Notes: generated from the letters alone by a model not told the origin. Positions 1 through 7,786 are shown, counted from the first letter of the stretch. The stretch: DNA of 27,670 bases from JBMNOU01 sp050943215 (GCA_050943215.1 JBMNOU010000022.1:1-27670), one strand, 5' to 3'. Made by a program: numbers and translations.

Positions 1-153
1 CGTTTCAATAACATTGTAAAATAATCCTAAATCAGAGATAATACCCCAGTTGAAAACAAAACTAAATAACAATACCGCGAGCAATACTAGCATCGTTGCG
101 ATCAAGGCCAGTATTGAACCTATCAATCCAAGCGTGGATTCCGTTTTGTACAT
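1..153 (-). CDS. N-terminal part of a small hydrophobic membrane protein, possibly DUF4064-like (cut by window edge)
   Basis: The reading frame starts at an ATG (complement of 151-153) and runs off the left end after 51 codons, so only the N-terminus is visible. A perfect AGGAGG ribosome binding site (complement of 160-165) sits 6 bases before the ATG. The peptide begins MYKTESTLGLIGSILAL and continues as an almost unbroken hydrophobic stretch from about residue 8 to 34, which fits one long or two short membrane segments. The opening, with a short polar head and then GLIGSI, resembles small DUF4064-type membrane proteins, but too little is visible to be sure. It has its own promoter (205-232) and is separated from the LCP gene by a strong terminator, so it starts a new transcription unit. 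Confidence 0.7.
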   Translation of the reverse strand, partial: MYKTESTLGLIGSILALIATMLVLLAVLLFSFVFNWGIISDLGLFYNVIET

Positions 154-204
154 ATGATACCTCCTATAAGTTCCTAAACTAGGGAAAAAAGCCACTATAT
201 AATT

Positions 205-232
205 AAGATAATATATATGACCAAAAAGTCAA
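205..232 (-). promoter_or_regulatory. Sigma-A type promoter for the small membrane protein
   Basis: On the minus strand a TTGACT -35 box (complement of 227-232) is followed after 16 bases by TATCTT (complement of 205-210). It lies directly after the LCP terminator and about 50 bases before the start codon. The -35 matches consensus in 5 of 6 positions and the -10 is weaker. Confidence 0.5.
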
Positions 233-235
233 GAT

Positions 236-273
236 ACAAAAACGCCCGCAATATATTTTTTATTGCGGGCGTT
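236..273 (-). terminator. Rho-independent terminator of the mreB-LCP unit
   Basis: Arms 241-253 and 261-273 form a perfect 13-bp inverted repeat around a 7-base loop, with a GC-rich core (CGCCCGC). Read on the minus strand the second arm runs into a T-rich tail. It begins 12 bases beyond the LCP stop codon, as expected for the end of that transcript. Confidence 0.92.
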
Positions 274-285
274 GGGTTTGTTTAT

Positions 286-1401
286 CTAGGATGCTTCAGT
301 ATAATAAATATCAAGCAACATCTGAAGCGTTTTTTCTTCGTCATGGAAGAAATATGAGGTGCCGCTTTTTGATCCTGGTTTGCCGGGTATCGTCAGTTTT
401 TCTATCGCATCGATATCGGTTTTTGATAATATTTTTGCAAAATCCAGCATTTGATTGGTTGAAAGAGTAGTATTCACGTATTTTTGCAGATCATCATAAA
501 GGCTGAGTATTATATTAAAGGCTCCCATGTTCTTGATCTTTTTGGCCAGCGCCATCATAAACGTCTGTTGACGGCCTGCTCGGTTAAGGTCTCCCCCCGA
601 ATCATGCCTGTTGCGGATATATTCCTCAGCCTTGTCACCTTTCAGACTGACTATTTCTCCCTTACTCCCCACACCCGGAATGCTAACTTCAAGCGTTACT
701 TCAACGCCCCCCACCGCTGATGCAACAGGCGCAATCCCATCTATATCAATACCGGCATACAGGTATACAGGAATATTTAAAGTAAAATCAAGGGGATTAT
801 CAAGATTGCATCTGCGTTCAAGGAACATTTCCACGCAAGCCATAGAATTTTCATAACCGTAATGTTTTGGACCGCCGCCGAAAGCGAAAGCTGCATTGAT
901 TTTATTATTTGTGGTATCTTTGATATATCCGGATTTTGAATCTATTTTGTACATTGTGGTATACGTATCACGGGGAATAGATATTAATGTTGCTTTTTTT
1001 GATATTGTGTCAACAGCACAAACTAGCACCATGTCGCTACGGTACCCTAAATTCATCTCAGCCCGCTCTTCAGTATAATCGATTCCAAGAAAAAGAAGGT
1101 TAACAATATGCTCATTTCTCTTATATGTTTTCCCGTTGTATTTAATCGTTTTCGAGGCTACATTTTGGGGTACCAGGCTATTTATGTGGTCATTTGGATT
1201 AGCTACAATTGTATCCGGCTTTCTCGGATCTAAAAAAAGTGAACTAGCATCATTGTTGGTCATTATGCCGTAAACAATGTAAGCAGATACGCTTGCCCCG
1301 ACAATGAGAATACAGAAAACGACCAGCAATATTCTTATTGCCTTGCTATTTCGGTTTCTGTTAAGCGTTACTTTATATTTATCGTAATCTTTGATTTCCA
1401 A
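286..1401 (-). CDS. LytR-CpsA-Psr (LCP) family cell-wall glycopolymer ligase
   Basis: LCP proteins transfer undecaprenyl-linked glycopolymers such as teichoic acid or capsule onto peptidoglycan outside the membrane. The 371-residue protein has a short basic cytoplasmic tail, one membrane helix (about 22-46), a linker, and the LCP domain (about 95-330). The family's conserved polar residues are present: RSD at 121-123, SIPRD at 141-145, KIN at 168-170, RNRHD at 263-267 and RAGRQQ at 274-279; the arginines and aspartates bind the pyrophosphate and metal. The start is TTG (complement of 1399-1401) with GAGGAG seven bases upstream. It follows mreB by 69 bases with no terminator seen between them, so the two are probably co-transcribed. 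The attached polymer cannot be told from sequence. The family call is secure. Confidence 0.93.
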   Translation of the reverse strand: MEIKDYDKYKVTLNRNRNSKAIRILLVVFCILIVGASVSAYIVYGIMTNNDASSLFLDPRKPDTIVANPNDHINSLVPQNVASKTIKYNGKTYKRNEHIVNLLFLGIDYTEERAEMNLGYRSDMVLVCAVDTISKKATLISIPRDTYTTMYKIDSKSGYIKDTTNNKINAAFAFGGGPKHYGYENSMACVEMFLERRCNLDNPLDFTLNIPVYLYAGIDIDGIAPVASAVGGVEVTLEVSIPGVGSKGEIVSLKGDKAEEYIRNRHDSGGDLNRAGRQQTFMMALAKKIKNMGAFNIILSLYDDLQKYVNTTLSTNQMLDFAKILSKTDIDAIEKLTIPGKPGSKSGTSYFFHDEEKTLQMLLDIYYTEAS

Positions 1402-1470
1402 CCGATTTCTCCTCGTTTTCGCCTATCGTATTCATCGGATATTTAGAGCCGGCAACATAACAGTATCACT

Positions 1471-2514
1471 TCAATAGTTTTCATAATAATCACCGCGGCG
1501 GTAATCATAAACCGTGCCGTTATCATATAGATCGAGGTTGTCGAGTGCGAGGCCGGTACCGATGGCGACACAGGAAATCGCATCTTCAGCCACATAACAT
1601 GGTATTCCTGTTTTTTCGCTGAACAGTCTGTCAAGGCCATATAGGAGTGATCCGCCGCCGGTCATGCAAATGCCGTTTTCAGCGATATCCGAAGAAAGCT
1701 CCGGCGGGATGCGTTCAAGCACGCCGTGCAGTGTTTCCATCATCGTATTCAGTGGTTCTTCAAATGCTTCTATCGTTTCGTTAGAGCTCAGGGTTATCAT
1801 TTTAGGAAGACCGGAAATAAGATTTCTGCCGGCCACTTCCATGTATATCTGTTCTTTTCGCGGAAAAGCGGAACCGATATTGATTTTGATTTCCTCGGCT
1901 GTCCTTTCGCCGATAAGCATATTATATTTCTTTTTCATATACCGGATGAGCGACTCGTCGAATTTATCACCGGCCACTTTTACGGAATCACTGATGACGA
2001 TACCGCCGAGTGAAATAACAGCAACATCGGTTGTGCCGCCTCCGATATCGATAACCATGTTACCATAAGGCGCTGCGATATCGATACCTGCCCCGATCGC
2101 GGCCGCCATCGGTTCTTCAATAAGCCCTGTATGCCGTGCACCGGCTTCTTCGGTGGCTTCGATAACCGAACGTTTTTCGACTTCCGTAACCCCCGAAGGT
2201 ACGCATACAACTACTCTGGGTTTAAAAAACAATCTTCTTCCGATTACTTTACGCAAGAAAAACCTCAACATGCGTTCGGTGTCATGGAAATTTGATATAA
2301 CACCGTTTTTAAGCGGACGTACAGCTACGATATTTCCCGGAGTTCTTCCAAGCATGACGCGCGCTTCTTCCCCAATGGCCAGCATTTCTCCCGTGTTTCT
2401 GTTGACAGCAACAACGGAAGGTTCGCGCAGAACAATCCCTTTTTCTTTAACAAAAACAAGAACACTCGCCGTGCCCAGATCGATTCCGACATCATTAAAT
2501 TCAAAAAAGGCCAT
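1471..2514 (-). CDS. mreB: Rod-shape actin homologue MreB/Mbl
   Basis: A bacterial actin that forms membrane-associated filaments guiding side-wall synthesis. The 347 residues carry the actin-fold nucleotide motifs: phosphate-1 loop GIDLGTAS (10-17), EEPMAAAIG (133-141), phosphate-2 loop DIGGGTTDVAV (156-166) and adenosine loop TGGGSL (285-290). Length is close to the usual 330-350, with a slightly long C-terminal tail. That tail (about 328-347) is rich in tyrosine and aspartate, which is not typical. No mreC or mreD follows; instead an LCP gene lies downstream, so this could be the Mbl or MreBH paralogue rather than the one in an mreBCD operon. The ATG start has an AGGGGAG site upstream and a good promoter at 2573-2601. 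Confidence 0.95.
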   Translation of the reverse strand: MAFFEFNDVGIDLGTASVLVFVKEKGIVLREPSVVAVNRNTGEMLAIGEEARVMLGRTPGNIVAVRPLKNGVISNFHDTERMLRFFLRKVIGRRLFFKPRVVVCVPSGVTEVEKRSVIEATEEAGARHTGLIEEPMAAAIGAGIDIAAPYGNMVIDIGGGTTDVAVISLGGIVISDSVKVAGDKFDESLIRYMKKKYNMLIGERTAEEIKINIGSAFPRKEQIYMEVAGRNLISGLPKMITLSSNETIEAFEEPLNTMMETLHGVLERIPPELSSDIAENGICMTGGGSLLYGLDRLFSEKTGIPCYVAEDAISCVAIGTGLALDNLDLYDNGTVYDYRRGDYYENY

Positions 2515-2572
2515 TTATAAAGCTCCCCTATGATTATTTACCACCACATTGCATAAATGCAGATTATCATAT

Positions 2573-2601
2573 ACTATAATACAAAGGTAGACATTTTTCA
2601 A
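2573..2601 (-). promoter_or_regulatory. Sigma-A promoter of the mreB-LCP operon
   Basis: On the minus strand TTGAAA (complement of 2596-2601) is followed after exactly 17 bases by TATAGT (complement of 2573-2578). Each box matches consensus in 5 of 6 positions. It lies about 60 bases before the mreB start. Confidence 0.7.
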
Positions 2602-2648
2602 CCTAGATTATGGTCTGTTCTTGTTGATTTTTTTGGGTGATATCCTGA

Positions 2649-3623
2649 TTATTGCCTATCCAAATGTTCAAAAGAATTGTTTAACAATTTCTTTAAATCT
2701 TTTAGAGTTTCCAGTCTGACCGCAGCTTCACGCAATTTAGTTGCGTTTTGCATTCCTTTCAGATACCACGCAGCGTGCTTTCTGATCTGGCGCATCGCAA
2801 TCCGCTCGCCCTTTGCCTCAATACAAAGCTTCGCCTGTCTGAAAAGAGCCGCCGCTTTCTCTTCAGACGTTGCTTTAGCCGGCTCCCTACCTGTAGCCAT
2901 CAGATAAAGGATTTCCCTGAACAGAAACGGGTTGCCAAGAGCGCCTCTTGCAACCATGATGGCATCGCAGCCCGTATTTTCAAACATAGTAACCGCATCT
3001 TTTGCAGAAAATATATCGCCGTTCCCGACAACGGGTATGCAGATAGCCTTCTTTACCTTCTCTATTATCTGATTATCCGATTTACCTTTGTAAAATTGCT
3101 GCCGGGTCCGGCCATGGACGGTTACCGCGCTTGCCCCCGAATCTTCGGCCATCCTGGCAAAGTCCACCGCGTTAATGCTGCTTTCATCCCAGCCTTTGCG
3201 GAATTTCACTGTTACGGGTAGCTTTGACGCCTTAACCGCTGCCCTGATGATTTTTGATGCGAGCGGCATGTCATTCATCAGAGCACAGCCTTCTCCATTT
3301 GCGGTAATTTTTGGTGCAGGACAGCCCATATTGATATCAAAAAGCAAAATCCGGTCAGGATACTTTCCGAAAAGCCATTCTATGCTTTGTGTAACAGCCT
3401 CTGTATCACTTGAGAAAAGCTGCACGCCAAAAACGTTCTCATTTGGCGCGGGGTCTGTCAGCAGCGACGTCTTACTTGAGCCGTATTTCAATCCTTTAGC
3501 ACTGACCATCTCAGTGTATGTTAATCCTGCGCCCTGTTCAATGGCCAGCTGTCTAAAGGCGGCATCTGTGACTCCGGCCATAGGCGCAAGAAAAATATTG
3601 TTTTTCGTTCTGTTAAATACCAT
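2649..3623 (-). CDS. dusB: tRNA-dihydrouridine synthase, DusB-like
   Basis: A flavin enzyme that reduces specific uridines of tRNA to dihydrouridine using NAD(P)H. The 324-residue protein shows the TIM-barrel start LAPMAGVTD (12-20), the catalytic cysteine C101 in NMGCPAPK, the TVKFRKGWD strand with its conserved lysine (138-146), VHGRTR (169-174), and the FMN-phosphate region GNGDIFS and VARGALGNPF. The helical tRNA-binding domain follows. One residue after the catalytic loop, in GEGCALM, is a cysteine where serine is common. The start has only a distant GGAGA (about 14 bases upstream) and an in-frame stop lies just before the ATG, so initiation may depend on coupling with the preceding membrane-protein gene 23 bases upstream. 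The assignment to DusB rather than another Dus class is by overall resemblance. Confidence 0.92.
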   Translation of the reverse strand: MVFNRTKNNIFLAPMAGVTDAAFRQLAIEQGAGLTYTEMVSAKGLKYGSSKTSLLTDPAPNENVFGVQLFSSDTEAVTQSIEWLFGKYPDRILLFDINMGCPAPKITANGEGCALMNDMPLASKIIRAAVKASKLPVTVKFRKGWDESSINAVDFARMAEDSGASAVTVHGRTRQQFYKGKSDNQIIEKVKKAICIPVVGNGDIFSAKDAVTMFENTGCDAIMVARGALGNPFLFREILYLMATGREPAKATSEEKAAALFRQAKLCIEAKGERIAMRQIRKHAAWYLKGMQNATKLREAAVRLETLKDLKKLLNNSFEHLDRQ

Positions 3624-3646
3624 ATATTAACTGTCCATCTCCAAAC

Positions 3647-4198
3647 TCACTCTAGTATTTTAGAAAGAGACGGTGAAGGCGTTGGTTCAGGCAACAGTTC
3701 TAATAAATCCATGCTAGTAATCCGCCAGTTGTCCTCATACCGTATAAGAGTAATATTATATATTGCGTTTTTCCATTGAGGCACTGTCTCATTAATATCA
3801 TTATTTTCTGAAGAATAAGCGTCTGCGACGATGTTAGATACCTCTTCAGTGACGTGTAGCGTTACGATTTTTTGCCATGGAAAAATTAATGTAAAACCGA
3901 TATCGGCTCTGTAATCAAAATCTGAAACTTTGAATTGCTGATAAACGTTCGAATCCAGCATTTTATCGTTTTCCAAAAAATTTTTTGAAAAAATTTTGGA
4001 TAGCGTTGTCGGATCGCCCCCTTTTAAAACAACCTGAGCACGCACTTGCAGGCCGTCTTTGGTAAGTGTCTGGGTGTTCATATAATCCATTGCCATAAAA
4101 AAAGCCAAAACAACAAAGCCGATAGCAACTGCCCATATCAGCAATCTTGAAAATAAATACCATAGAAATTTTAGCACAACCGTCAGCGTTGTTGACAA
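3647..4198 (-). CDS. Membrane-anchored protein of unknown function with a C-terminal outer domain
   Basis: I do not recognise this family. The frame extends to a GTG at 4207, but the GGAG site overlaps that GTG; a TTG three codons later (complement of 4196-4198) is 8 bases from GGAG, so I use it, giving 183 residues. The protein has a short amphipathic start, one strong membrane helix (about 15-38), then a mostly extracytoplasmic domain of about 130 residues with alternating strands and a conserved-looking aromatic pattern (FDYRADIGFTLIFPW, then ITLIRYEDNWRI), reminiscent of small NTF2-like or DUF4878-like accessory domains. It ends with a proline/serine-rich tail. It has its own promoter (4222-4250) and is co-directional with dusB 23 bases downstream, but a link in function to tRNA modification is not evident. 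Confidence 0.75.
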   Translation of the reverse strand: MSTTLTVVLKFLWYLFSRLLIWAVAIGFVVLAFFMAMDYMNTQTLTKDGLQVRAQVVLKGGDPTTLSKIFSKNFLENDKMLDSNVYQQFKVSDFDYRADIGFTLIFPWQKIVTLHVTEEVSNIVADAYSSENNDINETVPQWKNAIYNITLIRYEDNWRITSMDLLELLPEPTPSPSLSKILE

Positions 4199-4221
4199 AA
4201 AAATCACTCCAGTTTTGATTT

Positions 4222-4250
4222 ATAATATCACAATTACGGATTGTCCACAA
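4222..4250 (-). promoter_or_regulatory. Promoter of the membrane-protein/dus unit
   Basis: TTGTGG (complement of 4245-4250), 17 bases, then TATTAT (complement of 4222-4227) on the minus strand, 24 bases before the TTG start. The -10 is good and the -35 matches only its first half. Confidence 0.5.
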
Positions 4251-4298
4251 TAACGGAAATCTAAGGATATTCTTAGAAAAACTTTTGCCTATTGCGAT

Positions 4299-4333
4299 AA
4301 AAAAACGTTTAGACCGATTATTCAGCCTAAACG
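4299..4333 (-). terminator. Rho-independent terminator of greA-lysS
   Basis: Arms 4325-4333 and 4306-4314 pair over 9 bp (one G-U) around a 10-base loop, followed on the minus strand by seven T (complement of 4299-4305). It begins about 40 bases after the lysS stop. Confidence 0.88.
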
Positions 4334-4370
4334 CCTTTTAAATATATTAAAGAGCAAAATGCTTTGTTAT

Positions 4371-5885
4371 TCAGTCTTTAGGTTTCATTGTGGGGAATAG
4401 GATAACATCTCTGATGGAACTGCTGTCTGTTAAAAGCATGACCATTCTGTCTATTCCGATACCCATACCACCAGTGGGTGCCAAGCCGTATTCGAGCGCG
4501 CTGATATAATCCTCATCCATCATATGCGCTTCATCATCGCCTTGCGCCCGTTGTTTTGCTTGCTGCATAAATCTGTCGCGCTGATCAACCGGATCGTTTA
4601 GCTCGGCAAAAGCATTTGCGATCTCTCTCCCGGTAATGAATAGCTCAAATCGCTCAGTCAGCCACGGAGAATCTTTCATCTTCTTTGCAAGCGGAGAGAC
4701 TTCAACCGGATATCCCGTAATAAAAACAGGTCCGGTCAGCTTTTCCTCGACAAACGTTTCGAAAGCATCATACAAGAGCTGTCCCTTTGTCTGGTTGGCT
4801 TCTATATTAAGTCCAATACTTTTTGCTACTTTCTGTGCTTCATCATCGTTGCAAGAAGAAAAATCTGCTCCTGTATATTGCTTTACTGCGTTGAGCATAG
4901 ATAGTCTGCACCATGGCGGCTTAAGATCAACCCGTGTTCCTTGATACTCAATATCAGACTGGTTGTATAATTTGACCGCGCAATGATAAAAAAGGTTTTC
5001 GCAAAGGGTCATCATGTTTTCAAGGTTTGCGTACGCTTGATAGAGCTCGATTGTAGTGAATTCAGGATTATGCTTTATAGACATGCCTTCGTTTCTAAAT
5101 ATTCGGCCGATCTCATAAACTTTCTCAAATCCGCCGACGATCAGCCGTTTGAGATGAAGCTCCGTCGCGATTCGCAAGTACATATCAAGATCAAGAGTAT
5201 TGTGATGGGTTTTGAACGGGCGGGCGGCAGCACCTCCCGCAGTGCCCATTAATATCGGCGTCTCCACCTCAAGATATCCGAGGTTGTCAAGATATTCCCT
5301 GATATATTTAATGATTTTTGAACGTGAAATAAACGTCTTTTTAACTTCCGGGTTAACGATCAGGTCCACATGGCGTTGTCTATACCTTAAGTCCGTATCT
5401 TTAAGGCCGTGATATTTTTCGGGAAGCGGTACAAGGGATTTTGCGAGCAATGTTATTTTCGAAACCTTTACTGATATTTCACCGGCGTTAGTCCTGAAAA
5501 CTTCGCCTTGAGCGCCGATAATATCTCCGATATCAAGTTTTTTATATTGATCGTAATTTGCATCTCCAAGCACGTCTTTGCGCACATAAAGCTGTATTCT
5601 GCCGTCAAAATCCTGTATATGCGAAAAGCTTGCTTTTCCCATCACGCGCTTAGAAACCATTCTGCCTGCAAGCTTGACGTTTTTTCCTTCAAGCATCTCA
5701 AAACTGGATATAATATCGGCTGAAGAATGAGTTTTATCAAACTGCGTTATTTGAAATGGATCATTCCCACCTTCTTTTAACTCGGCCAGTTTTTCTCTTC
5801 TGATCCGAAGAATCTCCCGAAGGTCATCGTTATTGTCGGTGCAGTTAACATCTTCTTTTTGTTGATTGTCGTTTTGATCTGTCAT
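4371..5885 (-). CDS. lysS: Lysyl-tRNA synthetase, class II
   Basis: Charges tRNA-Lys with lysine using ATP. The 504 residues begin with an acidic, glutamine-rich leader, then an OB-fold anticodon-binding domain (about 65-155), then the class II core: motif 1 around 185-213 (ending GYLEVETPIL), motif 2 at 254-281 (GRIFRNEGMS and HNPEFTTIE) and motif 3 near 472-486 (GGMGIGIDRMVML). LysS-type identity over AspRS/AsnRS follows from the TAGGAAARPF stretch after motif 1 and the ETFVEEKLTGPVFITGYP segment. The ATG is 10 bases after the greA stop; its AAGGCGGT site overlaps the greA end, so the two are translationally close. Normal length and no missing motif. Confidence 0.97.
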   Translation of the reverse strand: MTDQNDNQQKEDVNCTDNNDDLREILRIRREKLAELKEGGNDPFQITQFDKTHSSADIISSFEMLEGKNVKLAGRMVSKRVMGKASFSHIQDFDGRIQLYVRKDVLGDANYDQYKKLDIGDIIGAQGEVFRTNAGEISVKVSKITLLAKSLVPLPEKYHGLKDTDLRYRQRHVDLIVNPEVKKTFISRSKIIKYIREYLDNLGYLEVETPILMGTAGGAAARPFKTHHNTLDLDMYLRIATELHLKRLIVGGFEKVYEIGRIFRNEGMSIKHNPEFTTIELYQAYANLENMMTLCENLFYHCAVKLYNQSDIEYQGTRVDLKPPWCRLSMLNAVKQYTGADFSSCNDDEAQKVAKSIGLNIEANQTKGQLLYDAFETFVEEKLTGPVFITGYPVEVSPLAKKMKDSPWLTERFELFITGREIANAFAELNDPVDQRDRFMQQAKQRAQGDDEAHMMDEDYISALEYGLAPTGGMGIGIDRMVMLLTDSSSIRDVILFPTMKPKD

Positions 5886-5895
5886 TTTTACCGCC

Positions 5896-6372
5896 TTATT
5901 TACGAATATCGATGATTTTAAAATTGATCGTTCCCGCCGGTGTAGTTACTTTGGCGATATCGCCGGTCTTTTTCCCGATCAGCGCCGACCCGACAGGCGA
6001 TTCGTTAGAGATGCGTTTTTTATCGGCATCCGCTTCTACAGATCCGACGATCAGATATTCTTCTTCTTCTCCAAGCTCCATATCGAGTATGCGCACCGTT
6101 GTCCCAATGTTGACTGTCGATGAGTCAATCGCGCTGTCGTCTACTATAACTGCAATGCGTAAAAGCCTCTCAAGCTGAGCGATTTCTGTTTCAACCTTGG
6201 CTTGCTCGTTTTTCGCCTCGTCATATTCCGCATTCTCTGAAAGATCCCCAAACGCCCTGGCTTCCTTTATTTGTTCTGATATCTCTGCTCTTCTGACGGT
6301 TTTCAGGTAATCGAGTTTTGATTGTTTTTCTTTTAACCCGTCTTGCGTGAGTATGACCCGATTGTCAGTCAT
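5896..6372 (-). CDS. greA: Transcript cleavage factor GreA
   Basis: Rescues backtracked RNA polymerase by stimulating cleavage of the transcript's 3' end through the secondary channel. The 158 residues show the N-terminal antiparallel coiled coil (about 8-77) whose tip GDLSENAEYDEAK (42-54) carries the two acidic residues D43 and E46 needed for activity, followed by the FKBP-like C-terminal domain (about 82-158). The ATG has a strong GGGGGAGG site seven bases upstream. First gene of a greA-lysS operon, a common Firmicute order, driven by the promoter at 6428-6457. Confidence 0.97.
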   Translation of the reverse strand: MTDNRVILTQDGLKEKQSKLDYLKTVRRAEISEQIKEARAFGDLSENAEYDEAKNEQAKVETEIAQLERLLRIAVIVDDSAIDSSTVNIGTTVRILDMELGEEEEYLIVGSVEADADKKRISNESPVGSALIGKKTGDIAKVTTPAGTINFKIIDIRK

Positions 6373-6427
6373 AATGTGCCTCCCCCATGAAATACTTTGT
6401 TAAGATAATATGTACTATTAAAACGGT

Positions 6428-6457
6428 ATTATACCAAATTATTTGTGTGCATTTCAA
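6428..6457 (-). promoter_or_regulatory. Strong promoter of greA-lysS
   Basis: TTGAAA (complement of 6452-6457), 18 bases, then a perfect TATAAT (complement of 6428-6433) on the minus strand. It lies about 55 bases before the greA start codon. Confidence 0.78.
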
Positions 6458-6551
6458 TATAAAATAATACCAGTTAATATTATGGTGATTATATGGCAAG
6501 CAAAAATAGTTGTCAAGATATTACACCCTAATCACAGTATTATTAATTATG

Positions 6552-6580
6552 ATGACGAAAAAATAATTATATGCTATACT
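6552..6580 (+). promoter_or_regulatory. Upstream serC promoter (extended -10)
   Basis: ATGACG at 6552-6557, 17 bases, then TATACT at 6575-6580 preceded by TGC, making an extended -10. Predicted start about 6586-6587, giving a leader of about 123 bases. Confidence 0.6.
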
Positions 6581-6606
6581 TTCTGACAAGCAAATTAAAG
6601 AGAAGC

Positions 6607-6635
6607 TTGCGCTTGATTATATCAGTGCATATAAT
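6607..6635 (+). promoter_or_regulatory. Downstream serC promoter
   Basis: TTGCGC at 6607-6612, 17 bases, then a perfect TATAAT at 6630-6635. The predicted start near 6642 would give a leader of about 68 bases. The -10 lies inside a 7-bp inverted repeat (6616-6622 and 6629-6635). Confidence 0.5.
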
Positions 6636-6678
6636 ATAACATGCTTGTTTTATTAAAAAAGGAATTGTCACGAAACGG

Positions 6679-6697
6679 TTTGTAATACGTTTACAAA
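6679..6697. repeat. Perfect palindrome before the serC ribosome binding site
   Basis: TTTGTAA at 6679-6685 and TTACAAA at 6691-6697 are perfect inverted copies separated by 5 bases. The element ends 2 bases before the AGGAGGA ribosome binding site (6700-6706). It could be a repressor operator in the transcribed leader or a weak RNA hairpin. I cannot match it to a known regulator. Confidence 0.65.
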
Positions 6698-6709
6698 TAA
6701 GGAGGAGCA

Positions 6710-7786
6710 ATGAGAGTATATAATTTTTCTGCAGGTCCTGCATGTCTGCCTGAAGAGATATTAAAAAAGGCACAGCAGGAGCTGTTTTGCTATAAGGAGA
6801 GCGGCATGTCCGTTTTGGAGATGAGCCATAGATCAGCCGATTTTGATAACATTATTATCAAGGCAGAAAGTGATTTGCGCAAGCTGATGAGCATACCAGA
6901 AGATTATAAGGTGCTGTTTCTTCAAGGGGGCGCATCGCTGCAATTCTCAATGGTACCGCTTAACCTAATGAGTACATATCAGCAAGCATATTATATCAAT
7001 ACGGGCGTATGGAGCAAAAAAGCGATTGCCGAAGCGCAAAAAACGGGGAAAACCATTATTGCAGCATCCTCGGAAGACAAAACATTCTCATATATCCCCG
7101 AGATTAATGCGGGTATGTTCAATGAAGGTGCTGATTATGTACATATTACACATAACAATACGATATACGGTACGAGATTTTTAGAAACTCCTCAAACGGG
7201 AAACATCCCCCTTGTTGCAGATATGTCATCCTCCATATTGTCTGAAGAAATTAACATACGCGATTACGGGCTTATTTACGCAGGCGCGCAAAAAAATATA
7301 GGACCTGCGGGTGTAACCATTGTGATCATCAGACAAGATCTGATCGGCAAAGCGCCCGATGACGTCCCCACAATGCTCAATTATCAAACGCATGCGGAAA
7401 ACGGTTCGATGTTTAACACACCGCCCACGTTTGGGATATATATTGCAGGCCTTGTGTTCGAATATCTGCTTAAAAATGGCGGTATTCCCGCGATGCAGCG
7501 GTTAAACGAGAAAAAAGCTGCTGTGCTTTATGATTATCTCGATTCTTCAAGTCTTTTTTCGGGTACGGTAAACAAAAAAGATCGGTCGCTTATGAACGTT
7601 CCGTTTATTACAGGCGACGAGGCGAAAGACAAACAGTTTATTGCTACGGCCAAACAACAGGGTATAGTCAACATTAAAGGTCACAGAAGCGTCGGGGGTA
7701 TGCGGGCAAGCATTTATAACGCAATGCCGATAAAAGGCGTACAAAAACTGGTTGATGTAATGAAAGAGTTTGAAAGAAAAGCCTAA
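6710..7786 (+). CDS. serC: Phosphoserine aminotransferase
   Basis: PLP enzyme that converts 3-phosphohydroxypyruvate and glutamate to phosphoserine and 2-oxoglutarate, step two of serine synthesis. The 358 residues match the usual length of about 360. Visible family features are the start YNFSAGPACLPEE, MSVLEMSHRSADF (33-45), the FLQGGAS phosphate/PLP region (70-76), NNTIYGT (149-155), ADMSSSI (170-176), and AGAQKNIGPAG (191-201) with K195 as the PLP lysine. Near the end, KGHRSVGGMRASIYNAM supplies the substrate-phosphate arginines. The ATG has an ideal AGGAGGA site. serA follows 26 bases later, so the two enzymes of the pathway are co-expressed; a phosphoserine phosphatase is not in the window. 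Confidence 0.97.
   Translation: MRVYNFSAGPACLPEEILKKAQQELFCYKESGMSVLEMSHRSADFDNIIIKAESDLRKLMSIPEDYKVLFLQGGASLQFSMVPLNLMSTYQQAYYINTGVWSKKAIAEAQKTGKTIIAASSEDKTFSYIPEINAGMFNEGADYVHITHNNTIYGTRFLETPQTGNIPLVADMSSSILSEEINIRDYGLIYAGAQKNIGPAGVTIVIIRQDLIGKAPDDVPTMLNYQTHAENGSMFNTPPTFGIYIAGLVFEYLLKNGGIPAMQRLNEKKAAVLYDYLDSSSLFSGTVNKKDRSLMNVPFITGDEAKDKQFIATAKQQGIVNIKGHRSVGGMRASIYNAMPIKGVQKLVDVMKEFERKA

Larger units (their letters stand above)
6373..6709. other. Divergent intergenic region between greA and serC
   Basis: This 337-bp AT-rich stretch holds no convincing gene. It contains the leftward greA promoter, two candidate rightward serC promoters (6552-6580 and 6607-6635), a set of short inverted repeats at the start of the predicted serC leader, and a perfect palindrome at 6679-6697. 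No T-box or known riboswitch motif was recognised. The segment 6458-6550 shows nothing specific. Confidence 0.6.

Noticed and set aside
2153..2533. 126-codon frame opposite mreB
   Set aside because: It is a shadow on the other strand of a well-supported mreB with no start signal or recognisable domain.
6481..6585. 34-codon frame in the greA-serC gap
   Set aside because: No Shine-Dalgarno, and it runs through the serC promoter boxes.
6587..6709. T-box or serine riboswitch upstream of serC
   Set aside because: No T-box sequence (GGGTGG-type) or strong stems; the leader is AT-rich with only short repeats.
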